Numbered from the stretch's first letter, positions 23,405 to 32,722 are shown. The stretch is 42,771 nucleotides of DNA from an uncultured Bacteroides sp. (GCA_944320295.1 CALUGY010000069.1:1-42771), one strand, 5' to 3'. The notes: generated by a model not told the origin, from the sequence alone. Program-made: numbers and translations.

Positions 23405-24403
23405 TTATTTGGATTTACGGTAATCGCTGATGAAACAATCCCTCATCCAGTTGGCCAATGCCTGGCGGTTGTCGCTGATGACAAGGCGGCGTTGGTCGAA
23501 ACTGTTTTGTATGTTACCCAGTTCCACATACACGGCAACCGGGGTGGAATGGTTCAGGACATACAGGTTACGCGCACTCACCGTGCCCTCGAAGCCCCGG
23601 TTGGGCTGGTGCTTGTCATACTTCGACTCAAAGGTATTCTTCATGCCTTGAGCCAGACGTTCACCCAACGTACTGCCTTTGGCATGATAAAAGAAAACAT
23701 CCACCTGCTTCCCCCTTCCCCGGCTATCCACATGGAGGAATATGGAGCGGCAATATTTGTACTTGCCCTTGTCCGTGCGGTACAATGTGTTTATCTTGTC
23801 ACAACGTTGTTGCAGGCGCTCCACCTGGTTCAGCGGGATGGCATCGCCCATGCAAGTTTCGCGCTTGCTGTTCTTCAGGTAACGGTCGTTGCGGATACCG
23901 TCTTTCCTGTCCTGTATTATAATATGTACTTCCGCCCCTTCCTGCATTAGGTTGCGCGCCAGGCGCAGGGCCACGTCGTAGGCATACTCGTCTTCGTGTA
24001 GCTCATGCCTGCCCACGCGGCCTATGGCACCAGGGTCGGGACCACCGTGGCCGCTCACCACATAGAAACAGGCACCTTTCAAGCGATTGCCTATGACCTT
24101 CACCTTGGAAAGGCTCTTGCCGAAAAGCGGTTCGTGCACCTCGGCATTCCCGCCTTGGGCGGAAGCCTGCCCTTCCTGCAAAGGCGGCAGGAGGTACTTC
24201 ACGCCATATTGCAGTTCCTCTTTCCCGCGCAACTTCTTCCGGTTCAGCTCAAGGAAGGCATCGTAATATGCCTTGCCAGGACGGTGGTTGCGCTGCAAGA
24301 AAGCCGATATGCCTTCGCCCTTACGGGGCGTATCGGTCTCATGCTGGGCACATGCAAGAAGGGGGAAGCACAGGAAGAGGAAGAGTATTATAAAACGTGT
24401 CAT
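23405..24403 (-). CDS. N-acetylmuramoyl-L-alanine amidase (Amidase_3)
   Basis: 332 residues. The N-terminus is an export signal with a possible lipobox (LLAC, Cys18). Residues about 30-80 (ISAFLQRNHRPGKAYYDAF...YLLPP) look like a degenerate LysM-type wall-binding segment. The catalytic domain begins near residue 108 with the zinc-binding motif SGHGGPDPGAIG and continues with the conserved Glu in the HELHEDEYAYDVAL stretch, the FLHVDSRGR segment (in place of the common SIHAN) and a late ...VYVELGNI.N. block with the catalytic Glu. It cleaves the amide between muramic acid and the stem peptide in the periplasm, for wall turnover or cell separation. First of a two-gene unit with the TIGR02757 gene. 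Confidence 0.85.
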   Translation of the reverse strand: MTRFIILFLFLCFPLLACAQHETDTPRKGEGISAFLQRNHRPGKAYYDAFLELNRKKLRGKEELQYGVKYLLPPLQEGQASAQGGNAEVHEPLFGKSLSKVKVIGNRLKGACFYVVSGHGGPDPGAIGRVGRHELHEDEYAYDVALRLARNLMQEGAEVHIIIQDRKDGIRNDRYLKNSKRETCMGDAIPLNQVERLQQRCDKINTLYRTDKGKYKYCRSIFLHVDSRGRGKQVDVFFYHAKGSTLGERLAQGMKNTFESKYDKHQPNRGFEGTVSARNLYVLNHSTPVAVYVELGNIQNSFDQRRLVISDNRQALANWMRDCFISDYRKSK

Positions 24404-24428
24404 ACCGCTAAAAAACTATTAACGTGGA

Positions 24429-24456
24429 CAAAAGTACATTATTTTACTTATTTTTG
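24429..24456. promoter_or_regulatory. Overlapping divergent promoters for the amidase and metY
   Basis: Minus strand: TACTTTTG (24436-24429), about 26 bases before the amidase ATG. Plus strand: TATTTTTG (24449-24456), about 55 bases before the metY ATG. Both fit the TANNTTTG -7 box, though neither has a clear TTTG partner. The boxes are only 12 bases apart, so each promoter's upstream part overlaps the other's. Confidence 0.5.
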
Positions 24457-24510
24457 CGGCGATTAAAACGTTAATTGATAAGAAACCGTTTAAACTATAA
24501 AGACAACATC

Positions 24511-25791
24511 ATGGCTAAACAACTGAAACCCGAGACCCTCTGCGTGCAAGCAGGATGGTCTCCCAAGAAAGGCGAACCGCGCGTGCTACCCATCTATCAA
24601 AGCACCACGTTCAAATATGACACCAGCGAGCAGATGGCACGCCTGTTCGACCTGGAAGACAGCGGATACTTCTATACCCGCCTGCAAAACCCCACCAACG
24701 ACGCGGTGGCCGCAAAGATTGCCGCCCTTGAAGGCGGTGTGGCCGCCATGCTGACCTCCAGCGGACAGGCAGCCAACTACTACGCCCTGTTCAACCTGTG
24801 CCAGGCAGGCGACCACTTCGTGTGCTCGTCGGCCATCTACGGGGGCACGTTCAACCTGTTCGGCGTGACAATGAAAAGGATGGGCATCGACGTGACCTTC
24901 GTCAACCCCGACGATTCGGAGGAAGAGATAAGCAAAGCCTTCCGCCCCAACACCAAGGCCCTGTTCGGCGAGAGCATCTCCAACCCCTCGCTCGAAGTGC
25001 TGGATATCGAGAAGTTCGCCCGCATAGCCCACAAGCACGGGGTGCCCCTCATTGTGGACAACACCTTCCCCACCCCCATCAACTGCCGCCCCTTCGAGTG
25101 GGGGGCCGACATCGTGGTGCACTCCACCACCAAATACATGGACGGGCACGCCTGCTCGGTGGGCGGGGCCATCGTGGACAGCGGCAACTTCGACTGGGAG
25201 GCACACGCTGACAAGTTCCCCGGCCTGTGCACGCCCGACGAGTCGTACCATGGACTGACCTACACCAAGGCCTTCGGCAAGATGGCCTACATCACCAAGG
25301 CAACAGCGCAGCTGATGCGCGACCTGGGCAGCATACAGTCGCCCATGAACGCCTTCCTGCTCAACCTGGGCCTGGAGACGCTGCACCTGCGCGTGCCCCA
25401 GCATTGCCGCAACGCGCAGGCCGTGGCCGAATACCTACAGCAAAACGACCGGGTGGCATGGGTGAACTACGCCGGACTGCCGGGCAACAAGTACCATGAG
25501 CTCGCCCGCAAGTACATGCCCCACGGCACCTGCGGCGTCGTATCCTTCGGCCTGAAGGGCGGGCGCGACGTGGCCATCCGCTTCATGGACCACCTGAAGC
25601 TGGCCGCCATCGTCACCCACGTGGCCGACGCACGCACCTGTGTCCTCCACCCCGCCAGCCACACCCACCGCCAACTGACGGACGAACAGCTGATGGAAGC
25701 CGGCGTGCGCCCCGACCTCATCCGCTTCTCCGTGGGCATAGAAAACGCCGCCGACATCATTGCCGACATAGAGCAAGCGCTTAACGCATAA
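24511..25791 (+). CDS. metY: O-acetylhomoserine aminocarboxypropyltransferase (sulfhydrylase)
   Basis: 426 residues from the ATG at 24511. A PLP enzyme of the Cys/Met metabolism class (fold type I). It makes homocysteine from O-acetylhomoserine and sulfide, giving direct sulfhydrylation for methionine synthesis; some relatives have gamma-lyase side activity. Seen: the N-terminal TLCVQAGW...PIYQSTTF, the tyrosine/arginine pair YFYTRLQNPT that contacts PLP phosphate, SSGQAAN, the aspartate in VDNTFPTP, the PLP lysine at 208 in STTKYMDGH, and the C-terminal HVADARTCVLHPASHTHRQL block that favours the sulfhydrylase subgroup. The gene is very GC-rich. It is followed by a strong GC hairpin and is probably a single-gene transcript. 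Confidence 0.92.
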   Translation: MAKQLKPETLCVQAGWSPKKGEPRVLPIYQSTTFKYDTSEQMARLFDLEDSGYFYTRLQNPTNDAVAAKIAALEGGVAAMLTSSGQAANYYALFNLCQAGDHFVCSSAIYGGTFNLFGVTMKRMGIDVTFVNPDDSEEEISKAFRPNTKALFGESISNPSLEVLDIEKFARIAHKHGVPLIVDNTFPTPINCRPFEWGADIVVHSTTKYMDGHACSVGGAIVDSGNFDWEAHADKFPGLCTPDESYHGLTYTKAFGKMAYITKATAQLMRDLGSIQSPMNAFLLNLGLETLHLRVPQHCRNAQAVAEYLQQNDRVAWVNYAGLPGNKYHELARKYMPHGTCGVVSFGLKGGRDVAIRFMDHLKLAAIVTHVADARTCVLHPASHTHRQLTDEQLMEAGVRPDLIRFSVGIENAADIIADIEQALNA

Positions 25792-25840
25792 GGACATAAA
25801 ACACACGGGAGAAACGCTCCATCGCCTCTCCCCCACGCAA

Positions 25841-25882
25841 AGCTGCACCGGGACAAAGCCTACAAGCCGTCCCGGCGCAGCT
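25841..25882 (+). terminator. Terminator hairpin after metY
   Basis: AGCTGCACCGGGAC (25841-25854) and GTCCCGGCGCAGCT (25869-25882) pair over 14 positions with one mismatch, followed by ATTTCT. The stem is strong and the T-tract weak. Confidence 0.7.
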
Positions 25883-25924
25883 ATTTCTATGCCTTAACCG
25901 CTTCAAGCCGGCAACGTGTCATAT

Positions 25925-25963
25925 CATCAATACGGATGATGACTACCATCAATACGGATGATG
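25925..25963. repeat. Two tandem 17-bp repeats with a 22-bp period
   Basis: The word CATCAATACGGATGATG occurs exactly twice, at 25925-25941 and 25947-25963. Each has CATC and GATG as inverted halves. A period of 22 bases places both on the same face of the helix, as expected for a pair of protein-binding sites. It lies about 170 bases upstream of the maeB promoter in a 387-base gap that otherwise shows only the metY terminator and GC-rich sequence without a gene. Confidence 0.5.
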
Positions 25964-26111
25964 GTAAGCGAAAAGGCAACAAAAGGGAGGCTGAGACAGG
26001 GGATGAGGGCACACGACACGGGGCATAAGGCCACGCCACATCCAGCCCGGACGGCGGCCACACAGAGCAGCGGCAGGACAAATCAACACTATTTCACGTA
26101 TATTCGTTACA

Positions 26112-26137
26112 TTTGTCAACGATAATCCCTATATTTG
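26112..26137 (+). promoter_or_regulatory. maeB promoter
   Basis: TATATTTG at 26130-26137 is a consensus -7 box. The TTTG at 26112-26115 is 14 bases away, shorter than usual, so only the -7 element is convincing. The predicted leader is about 35 bases. Confidence 0.55.
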
Positions 26138-26178
26138 CGCACCGTATGACAAAAACTAAACAATAAACACATACCATC

Positions 26179-28467
26179 ATGGCAAAAATCACCAAAGAAG
26201 CTGCCTTGCTCTACCACTCGCAAGGCAAACCGGGCAAGATAGAAGTAGTGCCCACCAAACCCTACAGCACGCAGACCGACCTCTCGCTGGCCTACTCGCC
26301 GGGCGTGGCCGAGCCTTGCCTGGAGATACAGAAGCAACCGCAAGACGCATACCGCTACACGGCCAAGGGTAACCTCGTGGCCGTCATATCCAACGGCACC
26401 GCCGTGCTGGGCCTGGGCGACATAGGCGCGCTGGCCGGCAAGCCCGTGATGGAGGGCAAAGGCCTGTTGTTCAAGATATATGCCGGCATCGACGTGTTCG
26501 ACATCGAGGTGAACGAGAAAGACCCTGAGAAGTTTGTCGAGGCGGTCAAGGCCATCGCCCCCACCTTCGGCGGCATCAACCTGGAGGATATCAAGGCACC
26601 CGAATGCTTCGAAATCGAGCGGAGGCTGAAGGAAGAGCTGGACATCCCCGTGATGCACGACGACCAGCACGGCACGGCCATCATATCCAGCGCCGGCCTG
26701 CTCAACGCCCTTGAGGTGGCCGGCAAGCGGATAGAAGACGTGCGCATCGTGGTGAACGGCGCAGGAGCCTCGGCTGTGTCATGCACCAAGCTCTACGTGG
26801 CCCTCGGCGCACGGCTGGAGAACATCGTGATGCTGGACAGCAAAGGTGTCATCCGCAAAGACCGCACCGACCTGAACGAGCAGAAACGCTTCTTCGCCAC
26901 CGACCGCACCGACCTGCACACGCTGGCCGAGGCCATCAAGGGTGCCGACGTGTTTCTGGGCCTCTCCAAAGGCAACGTGCTGACGCAAGACATGGTGCGC
27001 TCCATGAACAGCCACCCCATCGTCTTCGCCCTGGCCAACCCCACGCCCGAGATCTCATACGAAGACGCCATGGCCGCCCGTCCCGACGTGCTCATGGCCA
27101 CCGGCCGCAGCGACTATCCCAACCAGATAAATAATGTAATAGGCTTCCCCTACATCTTCCGCGGCGCGCTCGACACCCAAGCCCGCGCCATCAACGAGGA
27201 GATGAAGAAGGCCGCCGTATACGCCATAGCCGCCCTGGCCAAGCAGCCCGTGCCCGACGTGGTGAACGAGGCCTACCACGTGAACAACTTCACATTCGGC
27301 CCCGACTACTTCATCCCCAAGCCGGTAGACCCGCGCCTCATCACCGAGGTGTCGTGCGCCGTGGCCCGCGCCGCCATGGAGAGCGGAGTGGCCCGCCACT
27401 CCATAACCGACTGGGATGCCTACAAGCTCCATCTGCGCGAACTGATGGGCTATGAAAGCAAACTCACCCGCCAGCTGTATGACACGGCACGCCGTGCCCC
27501 GCAACGCGTGGTATTTGCTGAAGGCATACACCCCAACATGCTGAAAGCCGCTGTGGAGGCCAGGGCCGAAGGCATATGCCACCCCATCTTGCTGGGCAAT
27601 GACGAGGCCATAGCCAAGCTGGCCAAGGAACTCGACCTGAGCCTGGAAGGCATAGAAATCGTGAACCTGCGCCATCCGGACGAGGCTCCCCGCCGCGAAC
27701 GCTATGCCCGCATCCTGGCCGAGAAGCGTGCCCGCGAAGGCGCCACCTATGAAGAGGCCAACGACAAGATGTTCGAACGCAACTACTTCGGCATGATGAT
27801 GGTGGAGACTGGCGATGCCGATGCCTTCATCACGGGCCTCTACACCAAGTACAGCAACACCATCAAGGTGGCCAAGGAGGTGATAGGCATCCGTCCCGAA
27901 TACAAGCATTTCGGCACCATGCACATCCTCAACTCCAAGAAAGGCACATACTTCCTGGCCGACACGTTGATAAACCGCCACCCCGATGCCGATGCGCTGA
28001 TAGACATAGCCAAGCTTTCGGCCCACACGGTGCGCTTCTTCAACCACACGCCGGTCATGGCCATGCTGAGCTATTCCAACTTCGGAGCCGACACGGAGGG
28101 AAGCCCCGTAGGCGTGCACCAAGCAGTAGAGTACATGCAACAGCAGTATCCCGACCTCGACATCGACGGGGAAATGCAGGTGAACTTTGCCATGGACCGT
28201 GTGCTGCGCGATAAGAAGTACCCCTTCACACGCCTGAAAGGCAAGGATGTGAACACGCTCATCTTCCCCAATCTGAGCTCAGCCAACTCCGCTTACAAGC
28301 TGCTCCAAGCCATGAACACGGATGCCGAACTCATCGGCCCCATCCAGATGGGACTGAACAAGCCCATCCATTTCACGGACTTCGAAAGCTCGGTGCGCGA
28401 CATCGTGAACATCACCGCCGTGGCCGTAATCGATGCCATTGTGGATAAAAAGAAAGCAGGGAAATGA
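26179..28467 (+). CDS. maeB: NADP-dependent malic enzyme with C-terminal phosphotransacetylase-like domain
   Basis: 762 residues, the standard length of MaeB-type fusions. Malate is decarboxylated to pyruvate with reduction of NADP, supplying NADPH and pyruvate. N-terminal malic domain: [12 protein letters not shown]; the metal-binding MHDDQHGTA (from Met159); nucleotide-binding [12 protein letters not shown]; and ANPTPEI. From about residue 430 a phosphate acetyltransferase-like domain begins ([15 protein letters not shown]) and runs to the end ([24 protein letters not shown]). In studied homologues this part is regulatory, responding to acetyl-CoA, rather than a working transferase. Its TGA overlaps the start of a 56-residue membrane protein gene (ATGA), so the two are probably translationally coupled. 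Confidence 0.95.
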   Translation: MAKITKEAALLYHSQGKPGKIEVVPTKPYSTQTDLSLAYSPGVAEPCLEIQKQPQDAYRYTAKGNLVAVISNGTAVLGLGDIGALAGKPVMEGKGLLFKIYAGIDVFDIEVNEKDPEKFVEAVKAIAPTFGGINLEDIKAPECFEIERRLKEELDIPVMHDDQHGTAIISSAGLLNALEVAGKRIEDVRIVVNGAGASAVSCTKLYVALGARLENIVMLDSKGVIRKDRTDLNEQKRFFATDRTDLHTLAEAIKGADVFLGLSKGNVLTQDMVRSMNSHPIVFALANPTPEISYEDAMAARPDVLMATGRSDYPNQINNVIGFPYIFRGALDTQARAINEEMKKAAVYAIAALAKQPVPDVVNEAYHVNNFTFGPDYFIPKPVDPRLITEVSCAVARAAMESGVARHSITDWDAYKLHLRELMGYESKLTRQLYDTARRAPQRVVFAEGIHPNMLKAAVEARAEGICHPILLGNDEAIAKLAKELDLSLEGIEIVNLRHPDEAPRRERYARILAEKRAREGATYEEANDKMFERNYFGMMMVETGDADAFITGLYTKYSNTIKVAKEVIGIRPEYKHFGTMHILNSKKGTYFLADTLINRHPDADALIDIAKLSAHTVRFFNHTPVMAMLSYSNFGADTEGSPVGVHQAVEYMQQQYPDLDIDGEMQVNFAMDRVLRDKKYPFTRLKGKDVNTLIFPNLSSANSAYKLLQAMNTDAELIGPIQMGLNKPIHFTDFESSVRDIVNITAVAVIDAIVDKKKAGK

Positions 28468-28634
28468 GACGACCGTTATCAAAATTCCAGATGGTATGCA
28501 TCGTGCTGTTGTGGGCAGCGCTATGCTACATCGTGTTGGTCACAGCCAAACGGATAGACGGCCCCATAATATTAATGATACTGCTATCCGCCGCTTTGAT
28601 ATTTGTCCCGGTAATTAAATCATTGAAGAAATAA
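28464..28634 (+). CDS. Small two-helix membrane protein (56 aa) overlapping maeB
   Basis: The ATG at 28464 overlaps the maeB stop codon by ATGA. The 56-residue product starts [10 protein letters not shown] and has two hydrophobic segments, about residues 11-27 (VCIVLLWAALCYIVLV) and 36-50 (IILMILLSAALIFVPV). They are separated by a short charged turn (TAKRID), and the protein ends in a basic tail (IKSLKK). The basic N- and C-termini predict a hairpin with both ends in the cytoplasm. A strong terminator follows 44 bases after its stop, so maeB and this gene form one transcript. No family recognised; function unknown. Confidence 0.65.
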   Translation: MRRPLSKFQMVCIVLLWAALCYIVLVTAKRIDGPIILMILLSAALIFVPVIKSLKK

Positions 28635-28677
28635 TTGGTAGCAACAAACCGATTTTTCTTACCATAACGCCCGGTTT

Positions 28678-28723
28678 TGCGGGATAAAGCAACAAAAATG
28701 CAGCTTTATCCCGCATTTTCTTT
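28678..28723 (+). terminator. Intrinsic terminator of the maeB operon
   Basis: TGCGGGATAAAGC (28678-28690) and GCTTTATCCCGCA (28703-28715) form a perfect 13-bp stem with a 12-base loop, followed by TTTTCTTT. Confidence 0.9.
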
Positions 28724-28731
28724 ATATTTTG

Positions 28732-28762
28732 TTTGCTAGTTCCATTTTATTATTTACTTTTG
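28732..28762 (+). promoter_or_regulatory. gdhA promoter
   Basis: TTTG (28732-28735), 19 bases, TACTTTTG (28755-28762): a textbook Bacteroidetes sigma-factor promoter. The predicted leader to the gdhA ATG is about 85 bases, long enough for regulation, though I see no known riboswitch in it. Confidence 0.8.
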
Positions 28763-28853
28763 CAAGCGTTATCTAAAATAGGAAGACAAATAGACACAAA
28801 AGAATCTATTTATGCAACATAATGGTATTAACAATTAACTAAAAGCTCAAATC

Positions 28854-30191
28854 ATGAATGCAACTAAGGTATTAGAAGACTTGAAAAGAAGGTTCCCCGG
28901 AGAACCAGAGTATCACCAAGCGGTAGAGGAAGTGCTCTCCACCATTGAAGAAGAATACAACAAACATCCCGAATTCGACAAAGCCAATCTCATTGAACGT
29001 CTTTGCATCCCCGACCGCGTTTATCAATTCCGCGTGACATGGGTTGACGACAAAGGTGAAGTCCGCACCAATATGGGATATCGCGTACAACACAACAACG
29101 CCATTGGCCCTTACAAAGGAGGTGTTCGTTTTCATGCTTCGGTAAACCTCTCTATCTTGAAATTCCTTGCTTTTGAGCAAACATTCAAAAACTCGCTCAC
29201 CACACTCCCAATGGGTGGTGGCAAAGGAGGTTCCGACTTCTCTCCCCGTGGGAAAAGCAATGCGGAGGTAATGCGTTTCTGCCAAGCCTTCATGCTGGAA
29301 CTTTGGCGTCACATCGGTCCTGAAACGGATGTCCCGGCCGGCGATATTGGCGTAGGAGGACGTGAAGTAGGCTTTATGTTCGGCATGTACAAAAAACTGG
29401 CACACGAGTTTACCGGCACTTTTACTGGGAAAGGTCGTGAGTTCGGTGGTTCGCTTATACGCCCTGAAGCTACCGGGTATGGTAATATCTATTTCCTAAT
29501 GGAGATGCTGAAAACCAAGGGTATGGATCTAAAAGGCAAGACTTGCCTCATCTCCGGTTCGGGCAATGTAGCACAATATACGGCTGAAAAAGTACTGCAA
29601 ATGGGAGGCAAGGTACTTACCATGAGCGACTCTGACGGTTATGTATATGACCCGGACGGCATAGATCGCGAGAAACTGGATTATATCATGGAACTGAAGA
29701 ACTTATACCGTGGCCGCATCCGCGAATATGCTGAGCAATATCCCGGTGTGAAATACGTAGAAGGTGCACGTCCGTGGGGCGAGAAAGCAGACATTGCCCT
29801 ACCGTCGGCCACACAAAACGAGATTAACGGCGATGATGCCAAGCAGTTGGTTGCCAATGGTGTGATTGCCGTATCGGAGGGCGCCAATATGCCTTCTACT
29901 CCGGAAGCCATACGTGTATTCCAAGAAGCTAAAATACTTTATGCCCCAGGAAAAGCAGCCAACGCCGGCGGTGTATCCGTATCAGGTTTGGAGATGACAC
30001 AAAACTCCATCAAACTAAGCTGGAGTGCAGAAGAAGTTGACGAGAAACTGAAAAGCATTATGCGCAACATACATGAGGCATGTGTACAATATGGCACAGA
30101 GGCCGATGGATACGTGAACTATGTAAAAGGCGCTAACGTGGCCGGTTTCATGAAAGTGGCACGAGCCATGATGGCACAAGGCATCGTATAA
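28854..30191 (+). CDS. gdhA: NADP-type glutamate dehydrogenase
   Basis: 445 residues, the length of the hexameric bacterial GdhA. It forms glutamate from 2-oxoglutarate and ammonia, the main ammonia-assimilation step in many gut Bacteroidales. Substrate-binding lysines are at 88 (PYKGGVRFH), 112 and 124 (GGGKGGSDF, the catalytic-loop lysine). The DVPAGDIGVGGRE block carries the catalytic aspartate. The Rossmann domain starts near residue 230 (LISGSGNVAQYTAEK). The C-terminal VSGLEMTQNS.KLSW is typical of the small hexameric enzyme. Coenzyme preference is inferred from family resemblance. Base composition drops compared with maeB (27 of 60 G/C in 29101-29160). Own promoter and terminator, so monocistronic. 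Confidence 0.95.
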   Translation: MNATKVLEDLKRRFPGEPEYHQAVEEVLSTIEEEYNKHPEFDKANLIERLCIPDRVYQFRVTWVDDKGEVRTNMGYRVQHNNAIGPYKGGVRFHASVNLSILKFLAFEQTFKNSLTTLPMGGGKGGSDFSPRGKSNAEVMRFCQAFMLELWRHIGPETDVPAGDIGVGGREVGFMFGMYKKLAHEFTGTFTGKGREFGGSLIRPEATGYGNIYFLMEMLKTKGMDLKGKTCLISGSGNVAQYTAEKVLQMGGKVLTMSDSDGYVYDPDGIDREKLDYIMELKNLYRGRIREYAEQYPGVKYVEGARPWGEKADIALPSATQNEINGDDAKQLVANGVIAVSEGANMPSTPEAIRVFQEAKILYAPGKAANAGGVSVSGLEMTQNSIKLSWSAEEVDEKLKSIMRNIHEACVQYGTEADGYVNYVKGANVAGFMKVARAMMAQGIV

Positions 30192-30216
30192 ACCATTACA
30201 CATACGGTATCAGAGT

Positions 30217-30263
30217 GAACCATATCTTGCCCGGCATAAAGGGGCTCGATATGGTTCTTTTTT
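30217..30263 (+). terminator. Intrinsic terminator of gdhA
   Basis: GAACCATATC (30217-30226) and GATATGGTTC (30248-30257) pair perfectly. A GCCC/GGGGC inner pairing is possible, and the hairpin is followed by six T's. Confidence 0.85.
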
Positions 30264-30350
30264 ATGCTATAAGAGTTTTAGCGGACAAGAGAGGAAAGAG
30301 TCCGAAAAAATATCTACTTTTGTCCCCACAATTTATTAGCATGTTATAAA

Positions 30351-31778
30351 GTGGTACGGAAAAAGAAAGAACTCCCTGTATTGGAAAAGGTTGAAATTAT
30401 TGACGTAGCAGCAGAAGGAAAAGCCATTGCCAAAGTCGATGACTTGGTTATTTTTGTTCCCTATGTAGTCCCTGGCGATATCGTAGACCTGCAAATCAAA
30501 AGGAAGAAACACAATTATGCTGAAGCCGAAGCGGTACAGTTCCACAAATATTCTTCCTTGCGGGCAACCCCTTTTTGCCGTCATTATGGAATATGCGGAG
30601 GATGCAAATGGCAAGTACTTCCCTATTCTGAACAATTGAAATACAAACAAAAGCAAGTTGTTGACAACCTTACCCGTATCGGGAAAATCGAACTTCCGGA
30701 AATATCAACCATATTGGGATCGGAAAAAACAGAGTTCTACCGCAACAAACTGGAATATACCTTTTCGAATAAGCGTTGGCTGACGAAAGAAGAAGTGAAT
30801 CAGAATGTTGTCTATGAGCAAATGAATGCTGTCGGGTTTCATATCCCGAACTCCTTCGACAAAGTGCTGGCCATTGACAAATGCTGGTTGCAAGACGACA
30901 TTTCAAACCGCATACGCAATGCGATACGCGATTATGCATACGCGAACAATTATCCCTTTATCAATTTACGTACCCATGAAGGGATGTTGCGCAATCTGAT
31001 TATACGGACATCAAGCACAGGAGAATTAATGGTAATTCTCGTCTGCAAGATAGAGCAAGATAAAGAAAAGGAATTGCTTAACCGCCTGATGCAATACGTA
31101 GCAGATAAATTTCCAGAAATCACCTCACTTCTGTATATCATCAACAACAAATGCAACGATACAATAACCGACCTTGAAGTGCATACATTTAAAGGCCGGG
31201 ACTATATATTTGAACAAATGGAGGATTTCCGCTTCAAGATTGGGCCTAAATCTTTCTATCAAACAAACTCTGCACAAGCTTATAACCTTTACAAGGTCGC
31301 ACGTAACTTTGCGAAACTAACTGGTAACGAACTAGTATACGACTTATATACTGGTACAGGAACCATAGCCAATTTTGTATCAAAACAAGCCCGCCAGGTC
31401 ATAGGCATAGAATATGTTCCTGAGGCTATTGAAGATGCCAAGGTGAACGCCCAAATAAATGGAATTGAGAATGTGAAGTTCTTTTCCGGTGACATGAAAG
31501 ACATCCTCACCCAAGATTTCATCAACGAGTATGGCCGCCCTGATGTCATCATCACCGATCCCCCTCGCGCCGGAATGCATCCTGATGTAGTGAACGTCAT
31601 TCTATTTGCCGAACCGAAACGCATTGTATATGTCAGTTGCAACCCAGCGACTCAAGCCCGAGACCTCCAACTGTTAGATGCAAAATATAAAGTTAAAGCC
31701 ATACAACCGGTCGATATGTTCCCGCACACCCACCATGTGGAAAACGTTGTACTGTTAGAATTACGGGAAAACAACTAA
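30351..31778 (+). CDS. rlmD: 23S rRNA (uracil-5-)-methyltransferase, RumA/RlmD family
   Basis: 475 residues; a GTG start at 30351 is needed, as no suitable ATG precedes the TRAM domain. A -7 box TACTTTTG (30315-30322) lies just upstream. An N-terminal TRAM domain (about 8-65) binds RNA. A 4Fe-4S site uses Cys76, Cys82 and Cys85 (CRHYGICGGC) plus Cys178. The methyltransferase domain has VYDLYTGTGTIANF for SAM binding, DPPRAGMHP, and the nucleophile Cys430 in VSCNPAT. The family methylates C5 of uracil in 23S rRNA; which uridine (U1939, U747 or both) cannot be told here. An RluA-type pseudouridine synthase follows after 38 bases, so this is an RNA-modification gene pair. Confidence 0.9.
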   Translation: MVRKKKELPVLEKVEIIDVAAEGKAIAKVDDLVIFVPYVVPGDIVDLQIKRKKHNYAEAEAVQFHKYSSLRATPFCRHYGICGGCKWQVLPYSEQLKYKQKQVVDNLTRIGKIELPEISTILGSEKTEFYRNKLEYTFSNKRWLTKEEVNQNVVYEQMNAVGFHIPNSFDKVLAIDKCWLQDDISNRIRNAIRDYAYANNYPFINLRTHEGMLRNLIIRTSSTGELMVILVCKIEQDKEKELLNRLMQYVADKFPEITSLLYIINNKCNDTITDLEVHTFKGRDYIFEQMEDFRFKIGPKSFYQTNSAQAYNLYKVARNFAKLTGNELVYDLYTGTGTIANFVSKQARQVIGIEYVPEAIEDAKVNAQINGIENVKFFSGDMKDILTQDFINEYGRPDVIITDPPRAGMHPDVVNVILFAEPKRIVYVSCNPATQARDLQLLDAKYKVKAIQPVDMFPHTHHVENVVLLELRENN

Positions 31779-31816
31779 CAAATATATCATAAACATATAC
31801 CCAAAAACGAATCAAA

Positions 31817-32713
31817 GTGTCAGAAAAACGAGCCAAAGCCCAGTCAAAATATACCAACTATGTGGTCAGGGAACCAATGGAACTCATGGCATTCCTATCG
31901 GCCAAGATGCCACAGGCCAGCCGCACAAAGTTGAAATCCATCTTATCAAAACGCATCGTATATGTGGATAACGTTATTACCACCCAATACAACTTCCCTT
32001 TGCAGCCCGGCATGAAAGTCCAAATAAGCAGGGACAAGAATACAAAGGAATTCCACAACAAATTACTTAAGATAGTATACGAAGATGCATACCTCATTGT
32101 AATAAACAAAGCAGAAGGTGTGTTGTCTGTCAATACCGACAGACAAAAAGAACGTACTGCATATACAATCCTCAATGAATATGTGAAACGTTCCGGCCGC
32201 CGTAACAATGTATATATTGTACATCGCCTCGACCGTGACACATCCGGGTTAATGATGTTTGCCAAAGACGAAAAAACACAACACAACTTACGTGACAATT
32301 GGCATAAGATTGTATTCGACCGCCGTTATGTAGCTGTACTATCCGGAGAAATGGATCGAGACAGCGGAACTGTCCGGTCATGGCTCACAGACCGCACGTT
32401 ATACGTATATTCCAGTCCTACTGATGATGGAGGAAAAGAATCCATCACGCACTATCGTACAATCAAAAGAAAAAATGGCTTCTCCTTAGTGGAATTGAAC
32501 CTTGAAACAGGACGGAAAAACCAAATCAGAGTCCACATGCAAGATTTGGGACACCCGGTCATAGGCGACGGACGTTATGGGTGGGAAGACATAAACCCCA
32601 TAGGACGATTGGCACTACATGCTTTCAAACTATGCTTCTACCATCCCGTAACAGGAGAAATAATGCGTTTTGAAACACCATACCCGCCCGATTTCAAGAA
32701 ACTGTTCCTCTAA
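31817..32713 (+). CDS. RluA-family pseudouridine synthase
   Basis: 298 residues with a GTG start at 31817; an ATG 60 bases in would cut the N-terminus. An S4 RNA-binding domain spans about 15-80 (LSAKMPQASRTKLKSILSKRIVYVD in pieces), then the catalytic domain. Motif HRLDRDTSG carries the catalytic aspartate at residue 139, with VINKAEGVLS upstream and RKNQIRVHM downstream. It converts uridine to pseudouridine in rRNA or tRNA; the target site is not predictable. Co-operonic with the rlmD-type gene. Confidence 0.88.
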   Translation: MSEKRAKAQSKYTNYVVREPMELMAFLSAKMPQASRTKLKSILSKRIVYVDNVITTQYNFPLQPGMKVQISRDKNTKEFHNKLLKIVYEDAYLIVINKAEGVLSVNTDRQKERTAYTILNEYVKRSGRRNNVYIVHRLDRDTSGLMMFAKDEKTQHNLRDNWHKIVFDRRYVAVLSGEMDRDSGTVRSWLTDRTLYVYSSPTDDGGKESITHYRTIKRKNGFSLVELNLETGRKNQIRVHMQDLGHPVIGDGRYGWEDINPIGRLALHAFKLCFYHPVTGEIMRFETPYPPDFKKLFL

Positions 32714-32722
32714 AACAAAATT

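Noticed and set aside
27055-28140. 361-codon minus-strand frame within maeB, and similar long frames opposite metY (24586-25404)
   Set aside because: Same GC-bias shadow effect; no recognisable protein sequence.
26179-28467. Malic enzyme/phosphotransacetylase fusion as a novel architecture
   Set aside because: This two-domain form is the well-known MaeB arrangement found in many bacteria.
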